DNA of 64,000 nt, taken from positions 2,666,001 through 2,730,000 of the forward strand of contig OY843749.1 of assembly GCA_963693025.1 (NCBI GenBank), in the 5' to 3' direction. This document shows, piece after piece, positions 51,904 through 61,674 of the stretch. Within the stretch, counting starts at the first letter, position 1. Every line of letters begins with the position of its first letter. The translations under genes were made by a program, and so were the position numbers. The notes under the pieces were generated by a model that saw nothing but the letters and a program-made list of their open reading frames with translations, searched no databases and was not told the origin of the DNA. This DNA comes from JAHRAW01 sp963693025. Its GTDB lineage: Bacteria > Pseudomonadota > Gammaproteobacteria > Arenicellales > Poriferihabitantaceae.

Positions 51904-53058
51904 ATGATAGCCAACTGGAATTACCCCACCGCCATCCGCGCGGGCGCCGGGCGCATCGGCGAACTGCCCGCCATCTGCGCGGAGTTTCATATCGCGGCGC
52001 CGTTGCTGGTGACCGACCCCGGTCTCGTGCGCCTGCCGCTGGTCGCCGAGCGCGTTGCCGCCTGTGAAAACGCCGGGCTGGCGATTGCGGTGTTCAGCGA
52101 GATTAAACCCAACCCGACCGGGCAGAATGTGCGCGCCGGCGTCGAGGCGTTTCGGCGCGGCGGGCACGACGGCGTCATCGCCTTCGGCGGCGGCAGCGGT
52201 TTGGATGTCGGCAAAACCGTCGCCGTCATCGCCCGGCAGACATGCCCGCTGTGGGAGTTGGAAGATGTCGGCGACAACTGGCGGCGCGCGGACTCGGCGC
52301 GCATCGCCCCCATCATCGCCGCGCCGACCACCGCCGGCACCGGCTCCGAGGTCGGGCGTGCTTCGCTCATCGTCAATCAAACCGAGCGGCGCAAGGTCAT
52401 CATTTTCCACCCGCAGATGCTGCCCGGCTGCGTCATCCTCGACCCCGAACTGACCGTCGGACTGCCGCCCGCGCTGACCGCCGCCACCGGAATGGACGCG
52501 CTCTCGCACAACCTCGAAGCCTATTGCTCGCCGGCGTTTCACCCGATGGCGGAGGGCATCGCCATCGAGGGCATGCGCTTGATTAAGAACCACCTCGCCG
52601 CCGCGGTTGAAAACGGCGCCGACTTGGACGCGCGCCGCGCGATGCTGACCGCTTCGATGATGGGCGCGACCGCCTTCCAGCGCGGGCTCGGCGCCATGCA
52701 CGCGCTCGCCCATCCGCTCGGCGCGCTGTATGACGCCCACCACGGCACGCTCAACGCCATCCTCATGCCATATATTTTGCTCGCCAACCGCGCGGCAATC
52801 GAGACGCGCATCGCCAGGCTGGCGCGCTACCTTGAATTGCCGCCCGACTTTGACGCCTTTCTGAATTGGGTGCTCGCGCTCAGAGAGCAAATCGCCATCC
52901 CCAACGACCTGTCGCAAATCGGAATAGACGCCGCGCGCGTGGACGAAATCGGCGCGATGGCGCTCGCCGACCCATCCGCCGCCACCAACCCCATCCCCTT
53001 CGCCGCCGACGCTTACGCCCAACTCGCCGCGCGCGCGGTGCGGGGCGAGTTGGGCTGA
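51904..53058 (+). CDS. Iron-containing alcohol dehydrogenase
   Basis: 384 residues. The NAD-binding motif is VIAFGGGSGLDVGKTVAV. The Fe-ADH signatures APTTAGTGSEVG and the metal ligands in GMDALSHNLEAYCSP, GAMHALAHPLGALYDAHHG (His residues) are present. Members act on alcohols, lactaldehyde, 4-hydroxybutyrate or maleylacetate. It follows uraH by 28 bases, perhaps by read-through, but has no known purine role. Confidence 0.93.
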   Translation: MIANWNYPTAIRAGAGRIGELPAICAEFHIAAPLLVTDPGLVRLPLVAERVAACENAGLAIAVFSEIKPNPTGQNVRAGVEAFRRGGHDGVIAFGGGSGLDVGKTVAVIARQTCPLWELEDVGDNWRRADSARIAPIIAAPTTAGTGSEVGRASLIVNQTERRKVIIFHPQMLPGCVILDPELTVGLPPALTAATGMDALSHNLEAYCSPAFHPMAEGIAIEGMRLIKNHLAAAVENGADLDARRAMLTASMMGATAFQRGLGAMHALAHPLGALYDAHHGTLNAILMPYILLANRAAIETRIARLARYLELPPDFDAFLNWVLALREQIAIPNDLSQIGIDAARVDEIGAMALADPSAATNPIPFAADAYAQLAARAVRGELG

Positions 53059-53089
53059 GCGGGCGCGCCACGCCGCCCCGGTAGCGAAC

Positions 53090-54934
53090 ATGGCAACCCG
53101 AAAAGCCGCCCGCAAGCCGCGCCGCAAGCCCAAGCCCTCGCCGCCGGTTTCAACCGCGTGCAAAACCGCGTCCGCATCCGGTGATGGCGCGACGGACGAC
53201 AACCGCTCCGCGCGCAAGTCGCTTTTCCCGGCGCACACGCCTTACCCCGGCGCGCTCGCGGCGTTGGCGTTGTGCCTGCTGGTGGCGCTCGCTTATTTTC
53301 CCGCGACGCTGGCGGGGTTTGTGCTCGACGACAACGCGTTCACCGACGCCCGTCCGGTGCGAATGTGGTCGGGTCTGTGGTCGATTTGGTTTGAACCGGG
53401 CGCGCTCCAGCAGAGCGAGGGGCATTACTGGCCCGTGCTGTATTCCACCTTCTGGCTGGAGCACAAACTGTGGGGTTTCGCCCCCGCCGGTTATCACATC
53501 GTCAACCTGCTGCTGCACTGCGCGGTCACGCTGTTGCTGTGGCGTCTGCTGCGCCGGCTGGCGGTGCCGGGCGCGTGGATTGCGGCGGCGGTGTTCGCGG
53601 TGCATCCGCTGCACGTCGAGTCGGTGGCGTGGGTCATCGGGCGCAAGGATTCGCTGGCGGCGGCGTTCTATCTGGGCGCGGCGCTCGCCTACATTCGCTT
53701 CGCGCAAGACGGGCGGTGGCGGCGCTACGCCGGCGCGCTCATCCTGTTCGCGCTCGCCCTGTTGAGCAAGACCACCGTGGTCACGCTGCCCGCGTCGCTG
53801 CTGCTGTGGCACTGGTGGCAACGCGGGCGCGTCACCGCCGCCGACCTCGCGCGTGCGCTGCCGTTCGCCCTGCTGGGGCTGGGCATCACCGTCGCCGACT
53901 GGTCGTATTACCGCGCGCTCGAAACCGTCTCCTTCGACTATTCGCTGCTTGAGCGAATGCTGATTGCGGCGCACGCGTTGTGGTTTTATGTCGGCAAACT
54001 GCTGTTGCCCCTGGAGTTGGCGGTGATTTATCCGAAGTGGACGGTCAGCGCCGCCGACCCGCTCGGTTGGGGGTATCTCGCCGCCGCCGTGGCGGTGGTG
54101 GCGGCGTTGTGGTTCTACCGGCGGCGCATCGGGCGGGGTGCGCTCGCCGGCGTGGCGTTCTTCGCAATCACGCTGTCGCCGACGCTCGGTTTCGTGGACT
54201 ACGGCTACATGCAATTCTCCTTCGTCGCCGACCGCTATCAATACCTCGCCGGCGCCGGCGTGATTGCGGTGTTAGTCGGCGCGGTCACCGTCGGCGTGCG
54301 CCGGTTGCCGCGCGCGCATCGGGCGGTCTCGGGCGTGGCGGTGGCGGCGGTGCTGGCGACGCTGGCGGCGCTCTCGTGGCAGCAGTCGGGCATCTACCAG
54401 AATAAATTCACCTACTACCGCCACATCATCGCGCTCAACCCGCAAGCCCGCTTCGCCCACTTCGGCCTCGGCAACTGGCTGTCCGCCGAAGGACGCCACG
54501 AGGAAGCGCTCGCCGCCTACCAAGCCGCCTACCGCGCCGCCCGCCAACACCCCGACGACACCACCTGGAACGGCTTCACGCTCGCCGCCATCGGTCGGGC
54601 ATACGAAAAACTCGAGCGGCTGGACGAGGCGGAAGCGCACTACCGCCGGGCGGTCGAAGTCAGCGCCCGCCAGTCGAGCATCAACAGCCTCGGCGCGCTA
54701 TGGCTCAAACAACGACGCTACCGCGAAGCGCTGGAACTATTCCAATCCGCCCTCGCCAGCACCCCCAACTACGCCAAAGCCCACTCCGGCGCCGGCGTCG
54801 CGCTATACGGACTCAACCGCTACGAAGAAGCGCTGCAGAGTTTCGAACGCGCGCTGGTGTTGGACCCGTTTTTGGAAGAAGCGCGCACCAATCGTGAGTT
54901 GGCGATTAAGGCGTTGGAGGGGGAGGGTGGGTAG
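53090..54934 (+). CDS. TMTC-like GT-C glycosyltransferase with TPR repeats (copy 1)
   Basis: 614 residues. A basic, Ala/Pro-rich tail of about 50 residues is followed by roughly ten membrane helices (about 55-430). The first periplasmic loop has GFVLDDNAFT, the acidic pair expected of GT-C O-mannosyltransferases like TMTC1-4. Conserved loops FAVHPLHVESVAWVIGRKD and SFVADRYQYLAGAGV are also TMTC-like. The C-terminus (430-610) has TPR repeats (HEEALAAYQAAYRAA, RYREALELFQSAL, RYEEALQSFERALVLD). It would transfer a sugar from a lipid-phosphate donor to a protein or glycan outside the membrane. A paralogue is at 56905. Activity is inferred. Confidence 0.78.
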   Translation: MATRKAARKPRRKPKPSPPVSTACKTASASGDGATDDNRSARKSLFPAHTPYPGALAALALCLLVALAYFPATLAGFVLDDNAFTDARPVRMWSGLWSIWFEPGALQQSEGHYWPVLYSTFWLEHKLWGFAPAGYHIVNLLLHCAVTLLLWRLLRRLAVPGAWIAAAVFAVHPLHVESVAWVIGRKDSLAAAFYLGAALAYIRFAQDGRWRRYAGALILFALALLSKTTVVTLPASLLLWHWWQRGRVTAADLARALPFALLGLGITVADWSYYRALETVSFDYSLLERMLIAAHALWFYVGKLLLPLELAVIYPKWTVSAADPLGWGYLAAAVAVVAALWFYRRRIGRGALAGVAFFAITLSPTLGFVDYGYMQFSFVADRYQYLAGAGVIAVLVGAVTVGVRRLPRAHRAVSGVAVAAVLATLAALSWQQSGIYQNKFTYYRHIIALNPQARFAHFGLGNWLSAEGRHEEALAAYQAAYRAARQHPDDTTWNGFTLAAIGRAYEKLERLDEAEAHYRRAVEVSARQSSINSLGALWLKQRRYREALELFQSALASTPNYAKAHSGAGVALYGLNRYEEALQSFERALVLDPFLEEARTNRELAIKALEGEGG

Positions 54935-54994
54935 TGGGGTGGGTGGGGAGCCCCCACTTCGTCATTCCAACCACTTCGTCATTCTCCACTACTT

Positions 54995-55113
54995 CGTCAT
55001 TCTCGAGCGTTAGTGTCCGTTGCCGCCGCGCTTTTTCTTTTAAGCGGCGGCTTACGGACACTTACGACCTCGGGAATCTCCCTCAGTCTGGCACGGTCTT
55101 TGTTGAAATTCAC
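54995..55113 (+). repeat. IRE copy 15, truncated
   Basis: Left half only, ending in GTTGAAATTCACC, one base before the stop codon of the convergent glycosyltransferase gene. Extra CGTCATTC motifs at about 54958 and 54976 precede it. Confidence 0.88.
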
Positions 55114-55114
55114 C

Positions 55115-56272
55115 CTACCCCTCCCGCCGCCCCACCCCCGGCGCTTCCCGAAACGTCCAATAAGAATTAAGAAAATAATTAAGCAACGCCGCCGGCAGGA
55201 TGCCGCAGCCTTGCAACCATACCGGCGCGACTTGTGGGAATAGCACGGACAGAATCACGAAGGTGGCGTAACTTAAAATTAGCGCGACCAGTGAGACGAG
55301 GTTGAACTTCAAGCCGCGCACGCGTTGGCGACCGGTCATGATGCGGTCGGCGAAAGTCCAGTAGTTGTTGAGCAGGAAGTTGAAGATGATGGACACCTCA
55401 ATCGCGATCGGCGACGCCAGCAGTTTGTGCAGCCCCAAGTCGAGCATGATTTGGAAGAGGCCGAGGTTGACGACCGCGCCGCTGAGACCGGTCAGCGCAA
55501 ATTTGATGAAGGTGCGGTGGCTCATCAGGCGCAGCCACCAGACGTTGTAGAAAAATTCAATCAGGTCTTTGACGCCCAGTTTGGTCTCCCCGCGCTCGCG
55601 TTCGCGGAAGTAAATCGGCTCTTCCACGACGCGCATGTTGGCGTGCAACAGGCGGTGCAACAGCGCGACTTGGAACGCATAACCTTGCACGCGGATGCCC
55701 TCAATTTTCACCGCCCGCAACGCCTCGGCGCGCAACGCCTTGAAGCCCGAAGTGCAGTCGCGCACCGCGGTCAAGCCGGCAATCCAGCGCGCCAGGAGAT
55801 TGCCCCAGCGCGACAGCAACCGGCGACTGCGCGACCAGCGCTCGTCGATGGCGCCGTCGGTGACATAGCGGCTACCGATGGCGACTTGCGCGCCGTCTGC
55901 GATGTGGATGAGCAGTTTGCGCGCGTCCGCCGGGTCGTGCGAGAAGTCGGCGTCCATCTGCACGATGACCTGCGCGCCGAGCGTGTCCAGCGCATGCACG
56001 ATGCCGCGCACATAAGCATTCCCCAACCCGCGCCGCCGCCCTTGCAACAGATGCACGCGGTCGTCGTCGCGCGCAAACTCCCGCACTTGTTGCGCGGTGC
56101 CGTCCGGGCTTTCATCATCGACGATGAGGAATCGAGTGTCGTCATCCCGATACAAATCGCACAGGCGCTGCAACAACGGCGTCACATTGGACGCTTCGTT
56201 ATAAGTGGGAATGACAAAGCACACACCGGCAGGCAACGCCGACCGATGGCGCGCTCCGGCAGGTCTATTCAT
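55115..56272 (-). CDS. Dolichol-phosphate-mannose-synthase-like GT2 fused to GtrA
   Basis: 385 residues. The GT2 domain (about 1-235) has FVIPTYNEASNVTPLL, FLIVDDESPDGTAQQV, the DxD motif QMDADFSHDP and GSRYVTDG, closely following DPM1/polyprenol-monophosphomannose synthases. The C-terminal 130 residues have four hydrophobic helices of a GtrA domain (FALTGLSGAVVNLGLFQIML, NFLLNNYWTFADR). It would load a sugar, probably mannose from GDP-mannose, onto polyprenyl phosphate and help flip it. It lies between two TMTC-like genes that would need such a donor. An upstream ATG (56317) is possible. Confidence 0.88.
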   Translation of the reverse strand: MNRPAGARHRSALPAGVCFVIPTYNEASNVTPLLQRLCDLYRDDDTRFLIVDDESPDGTAQQVREFARDDDRVHLLQGRRRGLGNAYVRGIVHALDTLGAQVIVQMDADFSHDPADARKLLIHIADGAQVAIGSRYVTDGAIDERWSRSRRLLSRWGNLLARWIAGLTAVRDCTSGFKALRAEALRAVKIEGIRVQGYAFQVALLHRLLHANMRVVEEPIYFRERERGETKLGVKDLIEFFYNVWWLRLMSHRTFIKFALTGLSGAVVNLGLFQIMLDLGLHKLLASPIAIEVSIIFNFLLNNYWTFADRIMTGRQRVRGLKFNLVSLVALILSYATFVILSVLFPQVAPVWLQGCGILPAALLNYFLNSYWTFREAPGVGRREG

Positions 56273-56411
56273 TGGTGCTGATTCGGATGATTCGTTGAAC
56301 CCTAATCCGGCGCCCACGCCGGCAAAACAACGCCCCGCAAGTGTGTGGGGCGGGGGTGATTAAAGCACGGCTGGCCCGCCTGCTGCAACCACTTCGTCAT
56401 TCCCCCAACTT

Positions 56412-56805
56412 CGTCATTCTCGAGCGTTAGTGTCCGTTTGCCGCCGCGCTTCTTCTTGCGGCGGCTTACGGACACTTACGACCTCGGGAATCTCCCTAAG
56501 ACTACCGTGGACTTCACCAAAGCCCCCGCCATCATTCCCGCAGACCCTGCCCCCGCAGCGTGTCAGCGGGGGGCGCGGGAATCCAGTCGTCCATGGATGC
56601 AGACTACCGTCACCGCCGACACCAAAAAGACACTGTTCCCGCTCAAAAGACTGCGGGAATGGCGGCTTACTCGCCGCCTGCTTCGCCCGCTTTGTTTGGG
56701 CTCAGCGCTAACCTTAGGGAGATTCCCGAGGTCGTAAGTGTCCGGTAAGCCGCCGCTTAAAAGAAAAGGCGCGGCGGCAACGGACACTAACGCTCGAGAA
56801 TGACG
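56412..56805 (+). repeat. IRE copy 16, composite (394 bp)
   Basis: IRE termini at both ends. The central part contains CATTCCCGCAGACC, CGCGGGAATCCAGTCGTCCA and CCGCTCAAAAGACTGCGGG, then TTTGTTTGGGCTCAGCGC, as in copies 4 and 14. It lies in the divergent region between the GT2-GtrA and second TMTC-like genes. Confidence 0.85.
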
Positions 56806-56904
56806 AGTACTTGGGAATGACGAGTTGTTGTTTTTTTGCGGTTTTAGCAGTAGCTGATTTGTCACCCTCTTAGTGAACATTTACAATGCGGGCGGTGGTG
56901 ACCT

Positions 56905-58728
56905 ATGGCAACAAGAAAATCCAAAAAACACGCTCGGCGCACGCGCACGGTTTCCAAGCCAACATCCGCAGGAAATAAAGCGGCGTCTGCAGACAAGTCG
57001 ACTCAACCACCCAAGTCGTCGCCCACCACCACGCCCACCCCCGCCATCCCCAACACCCTCGCACTGGCAACACTCTGCCTGTTAATCGCCGTCAGTTATT
57101 TCCCCGCCACGCAGGCTGGCTTCGTCTGGGACGATGTTGTGTTGACCGGCGCCAAGCCGCTGCAGAGCGTCGGCGGTTTGTGGGAGATTTGGTTTGCGCC
57201 GCGCGCGCTGACCGATTACGAGGGGCATTATTGGCCCATCCTGTACACCACCTTCTGGCTGGAGCATCGGCTGTGGGGCGTCAATCCGCTCGGGTATCAC
57301 ATCGTCAGCGTGTTGTTGCACATGGCGGTCACGCTGTTGCTGTGGCATCTGTTACGGCGGTTGGCGGCGCCGGGGGCTTGGGTGGTGGCGGCGGTGTTTG
57401 CGGTGCATCCGTTGCATGTGGAATCGGTGGTGTGGGTGATTGGGCGCAAGGATTTGCTGGCGACTTTGTTCTATTTGGCGGCGGTGTTGTGCTACATCCG
57501 CTTCGTGCAAGCGCGGCGGTGGCGGAGTTACGCCGGCGCGCTCATCCTGTTCGTGTTGAGCCTGCTGAGCAAAGCCATCGCGGTGACGCTGCCGGTGTCG
57601 CTGCTGATTTGGCACGGGTGGAAACAGGGTCGCATCACCGGCGCCGACCTCGCGCGCGTGTTGCCGTTCGCGCTGCTGGGGCTCTGCGTAATCGCCGCCG
57701 ACTTGTCGTTTTACAAAGGCAGAGACCCGACCACCTTCGACTACTCGCTGCTCGAGCGCGCGCTCATCGCGGCGCAGGCGTTGTGGTTTTACGCCGGCAA
57801 ACTGCTGTGGCCCTCGGCGCTGGCGGTCATCTATCCGCGCTGGGAAGTCGGCGCGGGCAACGCGTTGGCGTGGGGATGTCTCGCCGCCGCCGTGGCGGTC
57901 GCGGCGTTGCTGTGGTTTTACCGCCGCCGCATCGGTCGCGGCGCGCTCGCGGGCGCGCTGTTCTTCGCGGTCACGCTGGCGCCGACGCTCGGCTTCGTGG
58001 ACTACGGCTACATGCTCTATTCCTTCGTCGCCGACCGCTATCAATACCTCGCCGGCGCCGGAGTCATCGCGGTGGCGGTCGGCGCCGGCGCGTATGGCGT
58101 GAAGGCGTTGCCGGGCGCGCGGGTGGCGGTGGCGGCGGTGGTGGCGGTCGCGCTGGTGGTGCTGGGAGCGCTCACCTGGCGGCAGGCGGGCATCTACCGC
58201 GACAGCATGACCTTTTATAGCCACATCATCGCCCTCAACCCGCAAGCGCGATTCGCCCACGCCAGCCTCGGCACGGAATACCAAGCGCAGGGACGCTACG
58301 AAGAAGCGCTCGCCGCGTATCAAACCGACTACCGCCTGGCGCTAAAACAACCCGCCCCCCGCATCCGCAAGAGCAAGGCGATGATGGGAATGGGCAAAGC
58401 AATGGAAGCCCTAAAACGCCCCGACGAAGCCGAAGTTCACTACCGCAACGCAGTAAAAAACAGCCCGCGCTTTTCCTCCGCGCTCGACCACCTCGGCGCG
58501 TTTTATATCAACCAACGGCGTTATGAAGAGTCGCTGGAAATTTTTCAAGCGCTAAACCAACTGGAGCCGGGCAACGCCAAGTTTTATGTCGGCAAGGGTG
58601 TTTCGTTGGCTGGCTTGCAGCGGCTTGATGAAGCGTTGCAGAGTTACGACCGCGCGCTTGCGATTGACCCGGCTATGGGGAATGCGAGGAGTAATCGGGA
58701 GAATTTGTTGAAGAGGATGGGGGAGTAG
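56905..58728 (+). CDS. TMTC-like GT-C glycosyltransferase with TPR repeats (copy 2)
   Basis: 607 residues, alike throughout to the protein at 53090. The first loop holds GFVWDDVVLT with the acidic pair; FAVHPLHVESVVWVIGRKD and YSFVADRYQYLAGAGV are shared. TPR repeats occupy about 430-605 (RYEEALAAYQTDYRL, RYEESLEIFQALNQLE, LDEALQSYDRALAID). N-terminal 45 residues are Lys/Pro/Thr-rich and cytoplasmic. The two genes probably arose by duplication, with the GT2-GtrA gene between them, and may differ in target specificity. Inner-membrane, lipid-phosphate-sugar dependent by inference. Confidence 0.78.
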   Translation: MATRKSKKHARRTRTVSKPTSAGNKAASADKSTQPPKSSPTTTPTPAIPNTLALATLCLLIAVSYFPATQAGFVWDDVVLTGAKPLQSVGGLWEIWFAPRALTDYEGHYWPILYTTFWLEHRLWGVNPLGYHIVSVLLHMAVTLLLWHLLRRLAAPGAWVVAAVFAVHPLHVESVVWVIGRKDLLATLFYLAAVLCYIRFVQARRWRSYAGALILFVLSLLSKAIAVTLPVSLLIWHGWKQGRITGADLARVLPFALLGLCVIAADLSFYKGRDPTTFDYSLLERALIAAQALWFYAGKLLWPSALAVIYPRWEVGAGNALAWGCLAAAVAVAALLWFYRRRIGRGALAGALFFAVTLAPTLGFVDYGYMLYSFVADRYQYLAGAGVIAVAVGAGAYGVKALPGARVAVAAVVAVALVVLGALTWRQAGIYRDSMTFYSHIIALNPQARFAHASLGTEYQAQGRYEEALAAYQTDYRLALKQPAPRIRKSKAMMGMGKAMEALKRPDEAEVHYRNAVKNSPRFSSALDHLGAFYINQRRYEESLEIFQALNQLEPGNAKFYVGKGVSLAGLQRLDEALQSYDRALAIDPAMGNARSNRENLLKRMGE

Positions 58729-58804
58729 TGGGTGGGGGGGCGCCGCAACAACAACAAAAAGCCCGTCATTCTCGATCGTTAGTGTCCGTTGCCGCGCCCC
58801 CCGC

Positions 58805-59067
58805 CGTCATTCTCGAGCGTTAGTGTCCGTTGCCGCCGCGCTTTTTCTTTTAAGCGGCGGCTTACGGACACTTACGACCTCGGGAATCTCCCTAAGACTG
58901 GCACGGGCTTTGTTGGAATTCACGCTAGCCTTAGGGAGATTCCCGAAGGCGATGAAAAATCCGCCGGGAGCGGATTTTCGCGTAGCCCGAAGGGTTTGTA
59001 TCAGGGATGATACAAACAAAAATATGGTCGCTGACGCTCCCTATTTTTCTATCGTTCGAGAATGACG
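58805..59067 (+). repeat. IRE copy 17, interrupted by a 57-bp insert
   Basis: Full element except for the insert at 58961-59017. A left-end stub (58764-58804) ending in GCGCCCCCCGC precedes it, as at copies 14 and 18. Confidence 0.9.
58961..59017. mobile_element. 57-bp insert with hairpin, flanked by AAAAAT repeats
   Basis: It separates AAAAAT (58955-58960) from a second AAAAAT (59018-59023); removal restores the IRE. The right half is a perfect stem GTTTGTATC/GATACAAAC. It lies at the same IRE position as the 180-bp element in copy 5. Confidence 0.6.
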
Positions 59068-59116
59068 AAGTGGGAATTTGCTAAAATCCCCCCACCCCCA
59101 CCCACCCCTCCCCCAA

Positions 59117-61207
59117 ATGGTCAAACGAAGAAAACCCAAGCCGCTCAACCCCCCCCGCAAGCCGCAGCAAGCCTCCTCATTGCGGCGGCGGCGGTGGGGG
59201 TTGCCGGAGTTGTATGCGTGGGGCGGGGCGCGGGATTGGTTGATGTTGGGGGCGTTGTTTGTCGGGTTGCTTGCGTTGTATGCGGTGTCCACGCCGCGCA
59301 CCGTGATGCTGGAGGACGACGGCTCGTTTATCTCTTCGGCGTGGTTCGCCGGCGTTGCGCATCCGCCGGGTTATCCGTTGTATATCCTGTTCGGCTGGCT
59401 GGTCTCGCACTTGTTGCCGTTCGGTAGCGTCGCCTGGCGCGTGCACACCCTGAGCGGGTTGATGGGCGCGTTGACTTGCGCTTGCATCGCCTGGATTATC
59501 ATCCGGCGCACCGGCAACCGCCCGGTCGCCTATCTCGCCGCCGCCGCGCTCGGCTTCTCCGAGCACTTCTGGTCGCAAGCGATTATCGCCGATGTATACA
59601 CCACCAACACCGCCATCGTCTTCCTGACCTTGGCGTTGCTGCAAGAAGCGGTGGCTAAACGCGACACCCGGCTGTGGGTCGCCGCCGCGCTCGTGTATGG
59701 GCTCGGCTTCGCCAACCACTACCCACTGCTGATTCTGGCAAGCCCGGTGTTCCTCGCCTTCGTCCTCGCCGCCGGCGGCGACTTCCGTAGCCGGCTCGCC
59801 TACCTCGCGCCCATCGCCGTGCTGGCGGCGGCGGCGATTTACGGCTGGATGGTGTGGCGCTCGCATCAGCCGGGACCCATCAACTTCTATGGTCCCCTCG
59901 AATCCTGGTCGCGCTTTATGTCATTCGTCGACCGCAGCATCTATGTGGATGTGGACACCAACATCAACGCCGGCTTCACCGACAAACTGCTGTATGCGAA
60001 ATACTTCGTGACCGAGGCGTTGCTGCAATTCAGCGTGGTCGGCGGCGTGGTCGCGCTGTGGGGAATGCGTGCGATTTATCGCAGCGGCTGGCGGCTCGGT
60101 TTCCTGTGCGAAGCGCTGGCGCTCATCGGCAGCAGTTTCGCGCTGATTGCCTTGCTCGGCTTCAACTACGAACACGGAAAAATCGCCATCTTCCGCCCCT
60201 ACCCGCTGGTCGCCTACGCCATCTTCGCGCTGTGGCTGGGCTATGGATTGCACGCGCTGACGCAACACGTACGCCGCCACCGCGAAAGCCTGTTGCCGGC
60301 GTTGTATGCGCTCGGCGGAGTCATCGTCGTCGGCTTGGGAGTGTGGAACGCCGGCGCCAATTACCGCCCGCACGACCGCTTCGCCGAAGAGCAGGCGCAG
60401 GCGATGCTCGGCCTCGTCGAGGAGAACGCCAATCTGGTCGTCAAGGGCGACGGCTTCGTGATGCCAATCGGCTATCTTCACTGGGTCGAGGGACAGCGCC
60501 GCGACATTCGGCTGCTGGAAGCGCACGGCCTCCTCTTCAACGACCGCATCGCCCCGCCGTATGTCATCGGCAAATATATCGACAAGGGGCACGCCGGCTG
60601 GGCGCAATTCATCCGCGAGGCGAAGCGCCCGGTCTACTTCCTCGCCAGTGGCCGCCCGCTGGTGCCGGGACTGGGCTACCGGGTGCTCGGATTCATCGAC
60701 AAGTTTGACGACACCGTGCCGCCCAACGAAGCCCGCGCCGAGCCCAACGACCACGCCAAGGCGTATGTCAAGCGGCTGTTTGCGATGCCGCCGCCGCGCA
60801 ACATTCAGGTCGCGCGCCAACGCAACACGCTGCTGCGCGAATACGGCAAATACTTGGGCTACGTGCTGGTCATCGACCACCCGCAAGCCAATCTGTATAT
60901 CGAAGATATTCTGCCGCTGGCGGAGAACAATTACTGGTCGCTGGTCAGCATGGCGAACATCTTGCTGCACCAGCAAGGCGAAAAATACCTGCGCGCCGCC
61001 GAGCCGTATGTGCAAAAAGCAAAACAACTAGCCGAGCCCAACCGAAGCAAAGCACAACGCGCGCATCTGATTTTTATGGAAGGGCAAGTCGAGCAACGCA
61101 AAGGCAACGCCGACCGGGCGAGGGCGCTGTTTGAGGCATCGGTGAAAATCGACAAGCGAGAGGATAGCAAAGCGCGTGAGGCGCTTGATGCGCTTGGTGG
61201 TGAGTAG
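59117..61207 (+). CDS. DUF2723 (TMEM260-like) GT-C family protein with C-terminal TPR-like tail
   Basis: 696 residues. The diagnostic DUF2723 segment is present: MLEDDGSFISSAWFAG, HPPGYPLYILFG, LPFGSVAWRVHTLSG. About ten helices span 45-430. The family contains human TMEM260, a protein O-mannosyltransferase, and the EDDG loop probably carries the catalytic acid. The long soluble part (440-696) ends in helical repeats (LRAAEPYVQKAKQLAE, RKGNADRARALFEASVKID). It would be a third lipid-phosphate-sugar-dependent transferase in this locus. The ATG at 59117 is the best start; no ribosome-binding site is seen. Confidence 0.82.
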   Translation: MVKRRKPKPLNPPRKPQQASSLRRRRWGLPELYAWGGARDWLMLGALFVGLLALYAVSTPRTVMLEDDGSFISSAWFAGVAHPPGYPLYILFGWLVSHLLPFGSVAWRVHTLSGLMGALTCACIAWIIIRRTGNRPVAYLAAAALGFSEHFWSQAIIADVYTTNTAIVFLTLALLQEAVAKRDTRLWVAAALVYGLGFANHYPLLILASPVFLAFVLAAGGDFRSRLAYLAPIAVLAAAAIYGWMVWRSHQPGPINFYGPLESWSRFMSFVDRSIYVDVDTNINAGFTDKLLYAKYFVTEALLQFSVVGGVVALWGMRAIYRSGWRLGFLCEALALIGSSFALIALLGFNYEHGKIAIFRPYPLVAYAIFALWLGYGLHALTQHVRRHRESLLPALYALGGVIVVGLGVWNAGANYRPHDRFAEEQAQAMLGLVEENANLVVKGDGFVMPIGYLHWVEGQRRDIRLLEAHGLLFNDRIAPPYVIGKYIDKGHAGWAQFIREAKRPVYFLASGRPLVPGLGYRVLGFIDKFDDTVPPNEARAEPNDHAKAYVKRLFAMPPPRNIQVARQRNTLLREYGKYLGYVLVIDHPQANLYIEDILPLAENNYWSLVSMANILLHQQGEKYLRAAEPYVQKAKQLAEPNRSKAQRAHLIFMEGQVEQRKGNADRARALFEASVKIDKREDSKAREALDALGGE

Positions 61208-61260
61208 TGGTTAAAACCTCGTCATTCTTGAGCGTTAGTGTCCGGAGCCGCGCCCCCCGC

Positions 61261-61460
61261 CGTCATTCTCGAGCGTTAGTGTCCGTTTGCCGCCGCGCTT
61301 TTTCTTTTAAGCGGCGGCTTACGGACACTTGCGTCCTCGGGAATCTCCCTAAGATTGGCACGGGCTTTGTTGGAATTCACGGTAGCCTTAGGGAGATTCC
61401 CGAATCGAAGAAAATATGGTCGCCTAGCGGCTCCCTATTTTCTACCGTTCGAGAATGACG
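61261..61460 (+). repeat. IRE copy 18
   Basis: Full copy; the right arm reads CCCGAATCGAAGAAAATATG, as in copy 12. A left-end stub lies at 61220-61260. Confidence 0.92.
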
Positions 61461-61674
61461 GGCAGTTGGTATTTTTCTACGGTTCGAGAATGACAACTAC
61501 AACTCGTCATTCTCGAGCGTTAGTGTCCGTTTGTCGCCGCGCTTTTTCTTTTTAAGCGGCGGCTTACGGACACTTGCGTCCTCGGGAATCTCCCTAAGGT
61601 TGGCACGGGCTTCGATAAAGTCCACGCTAGCCTTAGGGAGATTCCCGAAGGTGATGAAAAATATAGTCGCTATC

